DNA from: CAVTRI01 sp963737075
GTDB lineage: Bacteria > Actinomycetota > Acidimicrobiia > Acidimicrobiales > Palsa-688
NCBI GenBank assembly: GCA_963737075.1
Contig: CAVTRI010000001.1
Coordinates: 62,001-126,000 of the forward strand
Direction: 5' to 3'
DNA: 64,000 nucleotides
Positions 33,512 to 41,768 of the stretch are shown here, piece after piece. The translations under genes were made by a program, and so were the position numbers. The notes beneath the pieces are model-generated. The model made no database searches and had not been told where the DNA came from. It saw nothing but the letters and a program-made list of their open reading frames with translations. Positions within the stretch are counted from its first letter, which is position 1. The number at the start of each line of letters is the position of its first letter.

Positions 33512-34201
33512 ATGACGACTTTCTCGTCAGCGTCGGCTGAGGACCGGCAGATCAGGGTCTTCCTCCTTGACGACCATGAGCTGGTGCGCCGCGGGATTCG
33601 GGATCTCATGTACACCGAGCCGTCGATCGCCGTGGTCGGGGAGGCGTCCACCGGTGAGGAGGCGCTTGAAAAGGTCCGTCGCACCCGACCCGATGTCGCT
33701 GTGCTCGACGTCCGTCTCGGTGAGGGCATCTCGGGCATCGAGGTGTGCCGGGAGCTGCGATCGGAGCGACCCGAGCTGGCGTGTCTGATGCTCACCAGCT
33801 TCGCCGACGACGACGCCCTCACTGCCTCGATCATGGCCGGCGCCGCCGGGTACATCCTCAAGCAGGTGCACGGCAGCGACCTGGTTGACGCCATTCGGCG
33901 GGTGGCCAACGGGGAGAGCCTCCTCGACAGCTCGGTCACCGCCCGAGTGCTGGAACGCTTGCGCAACCCGACTCTCGAGGACGATCCCCTCCGCGACCTG
34001 ACCCCGCAGGAGCGCCGCATCCTGGACCTCATCGCCGAGGGCCGCACCAACCGGCAGATCGCTGAAGTGATGTACCTCGCGGAGAAGACGGTCAAGAACT
34101 ACGTGTCGCATCTGCTCGCCAAGCTGGGCATGGCTCGACGCTCCGAAGCAGCGGCGTACGCGGCTCGGCTGGCGGAGCAGCGCCGACAGAGGTTCCATTA
34201 A
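33512..34201 (+). CDS. DevR/DosR-like NarL-family response regulator
   Basis: A 229-residue two-domain regulator. The receiver has acidic pocket Asp20-Asp21, phosphoacceptor Asp66 (DVAVLDVRLG), Thr95 and Lys117 (GYILKQ). The output helix-turn-helix contains LTPQERRILDLIAEGRTNRQ and AEKTVKNYVSHLLAKLGM; the recognition helix VKNYVS is the same as in mycobacterial DosR. A GTG six codons upstream (33494) is possible. The partner kinase is probably the PAS-GAF kinase 760 bases downstream. The shared TTCGGCCCT motif in the neighbourhood is a plausible target. Confidence 0.88.
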   Translation: MTTFSSASAEDRQIRVFLLDDHELVRRGIRDLMYTEPSIAVVGEASTGEEALEKVRRTRPDVAVLDVRLGEGISGIEVCRELRSERPELACLMLTSFADDDALTASIMAGAAGYILKQVHGSDLVDAIRRVANGESLLDSSVTARVLERLRNPTLEDDPLRDLTPQERRILDLIAEGRTNRQIAEVMYLAEKTVKNYVSHLLAKLGMARRSEAAAYAARLAEQRRQRFH

Positions 34202-34218
34202 GGGAAGCCATCTTCTTA

Positions 34219-34232
34219 GGCCTTTCGGCCCT
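34219..34232 (+). promoter_or_regulatory. DevR-like box before two-TM protein gene
   Basis: GGCCTTTCGGCCCT lies 60 bases before the next start codon. A GGCC/GGCC stem with a four-base loop is possible, so a terminator role for the preceding gene cannot be excluded, but sharing of TTTCGGCCCTGC with the 32631 site favours an operator. Confidence 0.4.
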
Positions 34233-34291
34233 GCTCCACGTTTGTTCTCGACGGGCACAATCGGGATTAGGCCTACAGAAGGAGTGGAGCC

Positions 34292-34894
34292 ATGAAACGC
34301 AAAGTGTTCGACCTTCTCGTCAGCGCGGGGGGCCTGGTTGTGGTCGTCGTGCTGGTCGTGGCCGGCGCCCTGCTCATGTGGGGCTACAGCTACACCCACT
34401 CCAACGTGCACAACCAGTTGGCCGAGCAGCAGATCACGTTCCCGGCCAAAGGCAGCCCGGCGCTGGCCAGCCCGCAGATCGGGCCCTACCTGAACCAGTA
34501 CGCCGGTCAGCAGCTCCTGACCGGCCCACAGGCGCAGGCGTACGCCAATCATTTCATCGCCGTGCACCTGTCCGAGATGCCGTACGGCGGTGTGTACTCG
34601 AAGATCAGCGCCGCCGCGCAGGCTGATCCGTCCAACGCCCAGCTGAAGGCGCTGGAGCAGACCTCGTTCCAGGGCACCACGCTGCGAGGCTTGCTGCTGA
34701 CCGCCTCCGGCTTTTGGACCGTCGGGGTGATCGCCTTTTGGGCTGGCGTGGCCTCGTTCATCCTGGCCGGGATCATGTTGGCGCTGGTCGGCTTCGGGTT
34801 CTGGCATTCGAGGCGGGTCCCTGAAAGCGAGGAGCTCCTCGAGCATGCCGCCGGCCAGCGAGCGCCAGGCGGGGCCCCCGCCGCCATTGGATAG
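34292..34894 (+). CDS. two-TM membrane protein of the stress cluster
   Basis: A 200-residue protein with one N-terminal helix (GGLVVVVVLVVAGALLMWGY), an outward ~110-residue domain (QQITFPAKGSPALASP, GQQLLTGPQAQAYANHFIAV) and one or two C-terminal helices (GVIAFWAGVASFILAGIML). I know similar actinobacterial proteins only under misleading names such as 'aromatic ring-opening dioxygenase LigA'; no such catalytic site is present. ATG 34292 follows AGAAGGAG. Its place between the response regulator and the kinase suggests a membrane sensing or stress role. Confidence 0.7.
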   Translation: MKRKVFDLLVSAGGLVVVVVLVVAGALLMWGYSYTHSNVHNQLAEQQITFPAKGSPALASPQIGPYLNQYAGQQLLTGPQAQAYANHFIAVHLSEMPYGGVYSKISAAAQADPSNAQLKALEQTSFQGTTLRGLLLTASGFWTVGVIAFWAGVASFILAGIMLALVGFGFWHSRRVPESEELLEHAAGQRAPGGAPAAIG

Positions 34895-34960
34895 CAGGGA
34901 GCAGTTCCATGCGGCCGGCGTCGGGATCCTTCCGGCGCCGGCCGCTTCTACACTCTCGGG

Positions 34961-36439
34961 GTGGTTCTCGGGCAACGTGAGCTGTTGGAGGCGGTGATGG
35001 CTGCCTCACCGGACGCGGTACTCGTGATAGGCGCGTCCGGTGCGATCGAGACGGCCAGTCCCGCGGTGCAGTCGTTGTTCGGGTACCACCCCGATGAGCT
35101 GATTGGGCAGCGGGTGGAAGCGTTGGTCCCGGACGACCTGCGCGCCCTTCACGAGCGTCACCAAGCCCGCTATCGGACACGCCCGACGGCCCGGGCCATG
35201 GGCTCCGGGCTGGCCCTCTTTGGTCAGCGTCGAGACGGCAGCACCTTCCCCGTCGATGTGAGCCTCGCTCCGCTGCCCATCGACGGTGAACAGCTCGTGG
35301 CCGCCTACGTCCGAGACGCCACTGAACGTCGCCGTGACGAGGCCCTGCTGCGGTATGTCAACGACATCAGCCGGGAGCTCCTCGCCGGTGTTCCCACGGA
35401 CGAGATCCTCGCCCTCACGGCCGCCGGGGCCCGCAAGCTGGTCGGCGGTGCCACCTCCTGGATCGTCGTGCCCGAAGGCGCCGATCACCTGACCGTCGCT
35501 GCAGCCGACGGCCCCGGAAGCGAAGCGCTCATCGGTGCCCGAGTCGACGCCCACGCCAGCATCTCCGCCCGGGCCATCACCACCGGGGAGCCCATCCACA
35601 TCGCCGACATGATCACCGAACCTGGCGTGCTACCTGAGGCGGAAGCGCTCAAACTCGGGCCTGGCGTTTACGTCCCGCTCCACGCCGACGGCACCGCGAT
35701 CGGTGCTCTGGTCGTCGCCCGCAGCGCTGGAAGCGACCCGATCGCAATAGCTGAGATCAACGCGCTGACGACGTTCGCCTCTGGCGCGGCCATCGTGCTG
35801 TCGCTCGGCCAGACCCGACAGCAGGTCGAGCGGCTGCAGATCATCGCCGACCACGAGCGCATCGCCCGGGACCTCCACGACAGCGTCATCCAACGACTGT
35901 TCGCGCTCGGCATGTCGCTGCAAGCCGCCTGTAGTCTCGCCGACCCGGCGGTCGGCGAGCGCATCAACGACGCCGTCGACGGGATCGACGACGTCATTCG
36001 CGACATTCGAGAGACCATCTTCGAACTGGGCCGGCACGCAACGGGCGCGCCGGACATTCGCCAACAGCTGCGACAGGTGGCCGCGGAGTCCGCCAGCCAG
36101 CTCGGTTTTCAACCCCGAGTCGCGTTCCGAGGGCCAGTCGAGACAGCCGTCGACGCTCAGCATCTCGACGACCTGCTTGCGGTGGCACGCGAAGCGCTCT
36201 CCAACGCGGCTCGCCACGCCCAGTCGCATGCGGTCGAAGTCGTCCTGATGGCTTCCGAGGGCGCGATCACTCTCACCGTCGCCGATGACGGTATCGGTCT
36301 TCCTGATAGTCCCCCTGCCGGCCACGGTCTCGCCAACATGGAAGCCCGTGCCGCGCGATTTGGTGGCCAGTTCACCACCCGGGCCCGTCAACCCAACGGG
36401 ACCGTGGTCGAATGGCGGGTTCCTATTCCGGAGAAATAG
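34961..36439 (+). CDS. PAS-GAF sensor histidine kinase (DevS-like)
   Basis: A 492-residue soluble kinase: PAS domain ~5-125 (AASPDAVLVIGASGAIETAS, LFGYHPDELIGQRVE), GAF domain ~140-290, dimerisation/phosphoacceptor helix with His306 (ERIARDLHDSVIQRLFALGM), and HATPase_c with ALSNAARHAQSH, DDGIGLPD and GHGLANMEARA. The H-box is nearly that of mycobacterial DevS/DosT, which sense O2, NO and CO through heme in GAF domains. Whether this GAF binds heme cannot be read here. The most likely partner is the DevR-like regulator at 33.5 kb. GTG 34961 is chosen without a strong ribosome binding site. Confidence 0.85.
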   Translation: MVLGQRELLEAVMAASPDAVLVIGASGAIETASPAVQSLFGYHPDELIGQRVEALVPDDLRALHERHQARYRTRPTARAMGSGLALFGQRRDGSTFPVDVSLAPLPIDGEQLVAAYVRDATERRRDEALLRYVNDISRELLAGVPTDEILALTAAGARKLVGGATSWIVVPEGADHLTVAAADGPGSEALIGARVDAHASISARAITTGEPIHIADMITEPGVLPEAEALKLGPGVYVPLHADGTAIGALVVARSAGSDPIAIAEINALTTFASGAAIVLSLGQTRQQVERLQIIADHERIARDLHDSVIQRLFALGMSLQAACSLADPAVGERINDAVDGIDDVIRDIRETIFELGRHATGAPDIRQQLRQVAAESASQLGFQPRVAFRGPVETAVDAQHLDDLLAVAREALSNAARHAQSHAVEVVLMASEGAITLTVADDGIGLPDSPPAGHGLANMEARAARFGGQFTTRARQPNGTVVEWRVPIPEK

Positions 36440-36602
36440 TCGTCCGGGTCAAGGTCACAGTCAGCGCCGACCTCAACGCCGTTGGTGATTCGGCCGACGA
36501 GACTCGGCCAGATCGAGGAGGATAGGATGCGCCGTCATCTCGCTCAAGGACTGATCTGGTCGGCCAGAGGTCAATGGACACCACCACAGGGGGAATGAAA
36601 AA

Positions 36603-38015
36603 ATGAGAAGACCTACGAATCGGGCGCATGCGGTCCGGGTGGCCGTCGCGGTGGCCGCCATGGCCTTGATCGCGGCGGCTTGCAGTAGTAGCAGCAAATC
36701 GAGCTCGACTCCGTCGACGTCAGCGGGCTCGAGTCCCTCATCGTCCTCCTCGGGCGGCAGCTCAGGCCTGACCTCCAACATCGGCAATGCCGGAGGGGGT
36801 GCGATCGCCACTGAGGCCAACGCCAGCCAGCCCAGTGGGCCCAACGGCACCGGTCTGACCCGGGGCATAACGTCGACATCGATCACCACCGGCTGCGTGT
36901 ACACGGCATCTAACTACGCCGGCTACCAGGCCGGGATCCAGGCTCGGTTCAACGCCGTCAACTCGGCCGGCGGAGTCAACGGGCGCAAGCTGACGCTCCT
37001 GCCGTGTAAGGACGATGCCAACAGCCCGCAGACCAACCTGCAGGAAGTCCAGCAACTGGTCAACCAGAACAACGTGTTCTCCGTGTTTTCCCTGACGCAG
37101 GACATCCTGCCCGGCTCAACCGACTTTCTTAACAGCAATCAGGTCCCGTTCTACGGCTGGGGCTTCCTTCCGGGCTTCTGCAACACCCGGTGGGGCTTCG
37201 GCTGGAATGGCTGCCTGGGCGGCAATGCGCTGCCCAAATCGGAGGTGCCCCACGAAGCCATAGCCGGCAGCCTGGCCACCCCGATCATCAAGGTCAGCGG
37301 CCACGCGCCCTCGCAGGTACGCCTCGCAGTCCAATCGGAGAACACGACCTCCGGTCAGATCGGAGCCGCGCAATACACCACCTTGTTTAACGCCATGGGG
37401 GCGAAGGTGGTCTACAACAAGGCCGACTTCCCCACGAGCGGATCGCCCGATGTCACCCCGTACGTCCAGGCCATCATGTCGTCCAACCCGAACATCGTCT
37501 ACATCTCCACGCCGTTCAACGATGTTGGCCCCATGGTCGCAGGCCTGAAGGCGGCCGGCTACAAGGGTGTAACCATGGACTTCACCAACTACATCCCCGG
37601 GCTCCTGCAGGCCTCTCCGCAGCTGGCCCAAGCTCTCCAGGGCGAATACATCAACACCCAGGTCGTCCCGCAAGAGCAGAACACGCCGTTCATCCAGCAG
37701 ATCCAATCCGCCCTTAAGGCCATAGGTCAGCAGCCCTTCGTGACCCTCGGCGCCGAGATGGGCTACGTCGAGGCCGAGCTGTTCGTCGAGCAACTGCAGG
37801 CAGTCGGTCAGAACCTCAACACCCAGACCTTTGACCAGAAGGTCAACGGGGGAGGGTTCACCTCCTTCGCCAACCTGCAAGGAGGGCCGGGCAAGCTCCA
37901 GTGGCCGGCCGCCCACTATCTGCCGGCCGACTGCGCGGCCATCGTCAAGGTAAGCGGGACCAACTACCAGGTGGTGCAGCCATTCGCTTGTTACCAGAGC
38001 TTCAAGGTCTTCTGA
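36603..38015 (+). CDS. branched-chain-amino-acid-type ABC substrate-binding lipoprotein
   Basis: A 470-residue secreted binding protein. The signal peptide ends in lipobox IAAAC with Cys27, then a Ser/Gly-rich tether to about residue 65. The Peripla_BP_6 fold follows (GIQARFNAVNSAGGVNGRKL, LTLLPCKDDANSPQTNLQEV, IVYISTPFNDVGPMVAGLKA). This family feeds Liv-type transporters that import branched amino acids, amides, aromatic acids or other carboxylates. GGGGGA precedes ATG 36603. It is the first gene of the transporter set, and the catabolic genes downstream hint at an organic acid or amide substrate. Confidence 0.85.
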   Translation: MRRPTNRAHAVRVAVAVAAMALIAAACSSSSKSSSTPSTSAGSSPSSSSSGGSSGLTSNIGNAGGGAIATEANASQPSGPNGTGLTRGITSTSITTGCVYTASNYAGYQAGIQARFNAVNSAGGVNGRKLTLLPCKDDANSPQTNLQEVQQLVNQNNVFSVFSLTQDILPGSTDFLNSNQVPFYGWGFLPGFCNTRWGFGWNGCLGGNALPKSEVPHEAIAGSLATPIIKVSGHAPSQVRLAVQSENTTSGQIGAAQYTTLFNAMGAKVVYNKADFPTSGSPDVTPYVQAIMSSNPNIVYISTPFNDVGPMVAGLKAAGYKGVTMDFTNYIPGLLQASPQLAQALQGEYINTQVVPQEQNTPFIQQIQSALKAIGQQPFVTLGAEMGYVEAELFVEQLQAVGQNLNTQTFDQKVNGGGFTSFANLQGGPGKLQWPAAHYLPADCAAIVKVSGTNYQVVQPFACYQSFKVF

Positions 38016-38077
38016 CGCCTGGACTCTGCTGGATCGACTGCACCGGCTGACCAGACGGCAGGAAGGACCAGCTATCC

Positions 38078-40939
38078 GTGGAGAAGTTCCTTACCCTCTG
38101 CGTTAGCGGTGCGGTCACCGGCGCCATCTACTCGTTGGTGGCGTCGGGCCTCACGTTGTCCTACTCGGCGACGGGGATCTTCAACTTCGCGTATGGCGGG
38201 GTCGCCTTCGCCGCCGCCTACCTGTACTACGAGTTCAACGGCGCCCTGCAGTGGCACATCATCCCGTCGGCAATTCTGACCATCCTGGTGTTCGCGCCAC
38301 TCTTGGGTCTCTTCCTCAACTGGGCTGTGTTTCGGCACCTGGCGCGGGCCTCGGAGTCGGCCAAGATCGTGGCCTGCATCGGGCTCCTGCTTGCCATTCC
38401 GGCCCTCACCGAGTGGATCACCGATGGCATCGTGGACATCTTCCACGTTCACCATCTGGCCCGCTCGCACGTCGTGCTGGAGGTCGGCTTCCCCTCGGGC
38501 TTGGGTCCCGTGCCCGCCGACAGTTGGCACCTGGGCAAGATCCCGTTCAACTCCAACGAGGTGGTCGTCTTCATCGCCGCCGTGGTCTGCGCGGTGGCCC
38601 TGTGGTACCTGATGCGGCGCACGCCCCTCGGCCTGCGCATGCGGGCGGTGGTCGATCGGGCCAGCCTGGCTCGGATACGAGGCGTCGACGACGCCCTCAC
38701 CTCTCGATACGCGTGGGTGATCGGGACCGTGCTGGCCGCGCTGGCCGGGGTGGTGGGCGCACCCATTCTCGGGGCCATCTCCACCAATGTCTTCGTGAAC
38801 GTGGTCTTCGCCGCCGCCGCCGCCGCCGTGCTCGGAGGGTTGCGCTCCATTCCCCTGGCCTTTGCCGGCGGGCTCCTGCTCGGCGTCACCGAGAATCTCG
38901 TGACTGGGTACGCCACCTTCGCTGCCAATATCCCGGGTTTCAACCAGTCGGTTCCGACCCTGCTGCTCTTGGTGGCCCTGGTCGTCCTGGGCTCGGAGCG
39001 AGGCCGACGGGCAGGCAGCATGGCCGAGGAGAGCCTTCCCCCCGACTATCTGGCTCACTTGCCGAGATGGCGGCGGGCGACACCATGGGTGCTGGCCATC
39101 GGATTTCTTCTCGCCTATATCACGCTGCTGTCGAGCAAGTTCTGGGCCGGAGTGATGGCCCAGGGCCTGGCCCTGTCGTTGGTCTTCATGTCGTTCGTGG
39201 TGGTCACCGGCATGGGCGGCATGGTGAGCTTGGCCCAGGCCACCTTCGTCACCTCGGCCGGTCTCACGACGGGACTGCTCTTCCAGCATTTCGGCGTCCC
39301 CTTCTTCGCCGCCGCTGCCATCGGGGTTCTGGCCGCAGTGGCTCTGGGGCTGGTCGTGGCGCTCCCCGCGTTGCGCCTCGGTGGCCTGCCTCTGGCCCTG
39401 GCCACGCTGGCCTTGGCCCTGCTCGGCGACAACGTCCTGTTTCAGTGGAAGTGGCTCACCAACGGCCAATCCGGATGGACCATTCCTCGACCGAAGATCG
39501 GTCCCGTGAGCTTGACCAGCAACCGGACCATGGCTGTGTTCCTGCTGGTGATCGTGCTGGTCGTGATGCTGCTCATCAACAACCTCCAGCGCTCGTCGTG
39601 GGGGCGCAGCATCGCCGCCGTGAGATCGTCGGAGGTCGGCGCCTCTACGTCGGGAATCTCGCCTCTGAGAGTGAAGCTGGCGCTCTTCGGCGTGTCCGCG
39701 GCCATCGCGGGAATCGGCGGGATCATGTACGCCTCCTTCCAGACCAGCGTCAACAACACGACAACCCCGGCCGCAACCGGCCTCTTGTGGCTGGCCACGG
39801 TCGTCCTGTTCGGCATCCGCCGTCCGATCGCTGCGGCTTGGGCCGGCCTGGCCTCGGCCATGACGCCAGTTCTGATCGGCTCGGGTTTCCACTGGTGGTC
39901 ATGGGTGCCTACCTGGTTGAGTTGGCGAGGCACCCCGTCCTCAGAGATCCCTCTCATCCTGTTCGGCCTCGGAGCGGTCACCCTGGCCCGCAACCCCGAC
40001 GGATTTCTGGCCGCCAACGCCCGGCAACGCTATGAGCGGCGGCTCCGGCGGCTCACCAGCGTTACCGCCCCTGATATGACCGAGATCCGGGCGGCACCCG
40101 GAGAGGTGGCGGCCGAGAAGGCGGCCACCGAGGAGGCCGCCGCCGGCTTGGCTGAAACCCGCGCCCACGCCGCCCAGCTCGCGGCCGCCACCACGCTCGG
40201 TCGCGCGACGGCCAACGAAGAAGCATCGAAGGCGCTGCTCGCCGTGCGCGGCCTGCGCGTCGGATACGGAGATGTAGAGGTCCTGCACGGGGTGGACCTC
40301 AATGTCCGGCCTGGACAGATCACCACGTTGTTTGGCGCCAACGGCAGTGGGAAATCGACGCTGTGCTCGACGCTGGCGGGGCTGCTCAGCCCCCGAGTCG
40401 GCAGCATCGTCCTCGACGGCCAGGACCTGACGCCGGTGCCGGCGCACCGCCGCGTCGGGCGAGGCATGCTCGTGGCTCCAGAGTCGCGGGGCATCTTCCC
40501 CGGCCTCACGGTCGAAGAGAATCTCATGCTTCGGCTGGATCCAGCCGGTCGTGAGGAGGTGTTCCGCCGCTTCCCCGGGTTGCGGGAACGCCGCCGGCTG
40601 GTGGCCGGGAGCCTCTCAGGGGGAGAGCAACAGATGCTCACCCTGGCCCCGGTCGTCGTCCGCCCACCGCGTCTGGTCGTGGTGGACGAGCCCACTCTCG
40701 GCTTGGCCCCACTCGTGGTCGAACAGCTCATCGGGCTGTTCCGCGATCTGCGCGACCAGGGAACCGCCATACTCCTGGTCGAAGAGAAGGTCCGAGACGT
40801 GCTGCAGATCGCGGACGACGTGATCTTCTTGGAACTCGGTCGGATCGTATGGTCAGGGCCGCGATCCGAGGTGAGTAACGAACGCTTGGTTGGTGCCTAT
40901 CTCGGGGCCCAGCTCGAGCCATACACGGAGTCGCAGTGA
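38078..40939 (+). CDS. LivH-LivM-LivF fusion: two permeases plus ATPase
   Basis: A 953-residue polypeptide containing three transporter parts normally encoded separately. Residues 1 to ~310 are a LivH permease (SGAVTGAIYSLVASGLTLSY, IFNFAYGGVAFAAAYLYY). Residues ~325-650 are a LivM permease (GMGGMVSLAQATFVTSAGL, ALPALRLGGLPLALATLAL). An Ala/Glu-rich linker spans ~655-715, and ~715-950 is a LivF ATPase (GANGSGKSTL near 752, LSGGEQQML near 846, VVDEPTLGLAP). GTG 38078 follows AGGAAGGACC. The stop overlaps the LivG start. Fusing both permeases to one ATPase fixes stoichiometry and leaves LivG as the only separate ATPase. Confidence 0.88.
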   Translation: MEKFLTLCVSGAVTGAIYSLVASGLTLSYSATGIFNFAYGGVAFAAAYLYYEFNGALQWHIIPSAILTILVFAPLLGLFLNWAVFRHLARASESAKIVACIGLLLAIPALTEWITDGIVDIFHVHHLARSHVVLEVGFPSGLGPVPADSWHLGKIPFNSNEVVVFIAAVVCAVALWYLMRRTPLGLRMRAVVDRASLARIRGVDDALTSRYAWVIGTVLAALAGVVGAPILGAISTNVFVNVVFAAAAAAVLGGLRSIPLAFAGGLLLGVTENLVTGYATFAANIPGFNQSVPTLLLLVALVVLGSERGRRAGSMAEESLPPDYLAHLPRWRRATPWVLAIGFLLAYITLLSSKFWAGVMAQGLALSLVFMSFVVVTGMGGMVSLAQATFVTSAGLTTGLLFQHFGVPFFAAAAIGVLAAVALGLVVALPALRLGGLPLALATLALALLGDNVLFQWKWLTNGQSGWTIPRPKIGPVSLTSNRTMAVFLLVIVLVVMLLINNLQRSSWGRSIAAVRSSEVGASTSGISPLRVKLALFGVSAAIAGIGGIMYASFQTSVNNTTTPAATGLLWLATVVLFGIRRPIAAAWAGLASAMTPVLIGSGFHWWSWVPTWLSWRGTPSSEIPLILFGLGAVTLARNPDGFLAANARQRYERRLRRLTSVTAPDMTEIRAAPGEVAAEKAATEEAAAGLAETRAHAAQLAAATTLGRATANEEASKALLAVRGLRVGYGDVEVLHGVDLNVRPGQITTLFGANGSGKSTLCSTLAGLLSPRVGSIVLDGQDLTPVPAHRRVGRGMLVAPESRGIFPGLTVEENLMLRLDPAGREEVFRRFPGLRERRRLVAGSLSGGEQQMLTLAPVVVRPPRLVVVDEPTLGLAPLVVEQLIGLFRDLRDQGTAILLVEEKVRDVLQIADDVIFLELGRIVWSGPRSEVSNERLVGAYLGAQLEPYTESQ

Positions 40940-41751
40940 CCGGCACGATGGGAGGTCCGGCTCGCTCATCGGTTGAAGCTCCTCTCGACCAGCCGTTGCT
41001 TGAAGCCGTGAATGTCACCGTCCGCTTCGGCGGCGTGACGGCGCTGAGCGGGGTGTCTCTGGCCTTCTTGGCCGACGAGATCTGCGGACTCATCGGCCCC
41101 AATGGGGCCGGCAAGACGACCCTGTTCGACATCATCTCCGGGATCCGGGCGCCAACCTCTGGAAGAATCGTGTACGACGGCGTTGATATCACTCGCCGGT
41201 CCGTGGCCTGGCGGGCCCGGCAGGGAATCCGACGGACCTTCCAACGTCAACAGACCTTCGGGTGGCTGTCGGTGGAGGACAACGTCATCGCGGCCATGGA
41301 GTGGCGCGGCGGCGGGGGTGGCCTTGTGGCCGATCTGGTGCGTGCGCCCAGCCGCCAGAGCCTCGAGCAGCGGCGGCGCAAACGGGTGGATGAGGTGCTC
41401 GAGCTGTGCGGAATAGCGGACATCGCCAAAGCGCCCACCGCCAGCCTGCCTCTCGGGAAAGCCCGACTGGCCGAGATGGCCCGCGCCATTGCTGACCACC
41501 CCAGGGTGCTTCTCCTCGACGAACCGACTTCGGGATTGGAGGAGTCGGAGGTCGAGGGTTTCGGTGGCTCGCTGCGTGCCGTGCGTGAAGAAGAACACTG
41601 CGCCGTGGTTCTGGTGGAGCACGATGTGGGCTTCGTCATGCGCATGTCCGACCGTGTCGTAGCCCTCGACTTAGGCCTGATACTGGCCGATGGAACTCCC
41701 GAGCAGGTACGCAACGACCGGTCCGTGGTCGAGGCTTACTTCGGGGCCTAG
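40936..41751 (+). CDS. LivG-type ABC transporter ATPase
   Basis: A 271-residue ATPase starting at GTG 40936, overlapping the fusion gene's stop as GTGA. Walker A is GPNGAGKTTLFDIISG (about residues 54-69) and Walker B VLLLDEPTSGL. The LivG-specific insertion before the signature is present. The signature, normally LSYGQQ/LSGGQ, reads LPLGKARLAEMARAI, losing the serine and first glycine that contact ATP. The other site of the heterodimer, using the fused LivF, keeps a perfect signature, so asymmetry of the two ATP sites is likely. Confidence 0.88.
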   Translation: MTGTMGGPARSSVEAPLDQPLLEAVNVTVRFGGVTALSGVSLAFLADEICGLIGPNGAGKTTLFDIISGIRAPTSGRIVYDGVDITRRSVAWRARQGIRRTFQRQQTFGWLSVEDNVIAAMEWRGGGGGLVADLVRAPSRQSLEQRRRKRVDEVLELCGIADIAKAPTASLPLGKARLAEMARAIADHPRVLLLDEPTSGLEESEVEGFGGSLRAVREEEHCAVVLVEHDVGFVMRMSDRVVALDLGLILADGTPEQVRNDRSVVEAYFGA

Positions 41752-41768
41752 GAGTGCGCGACAGCCAC

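Noticed and set aside
33527..34975. 482-residue minus-strand frame over the regulator and membrane protein
   Set aside because: The plus strand encodes a textbook response regulator; the minus frame has no motifs.
38072..39892. 606-residue minus-strand frame
   Set aside because: It mirrors the permease part of the ABC fusion and resembles no protein.
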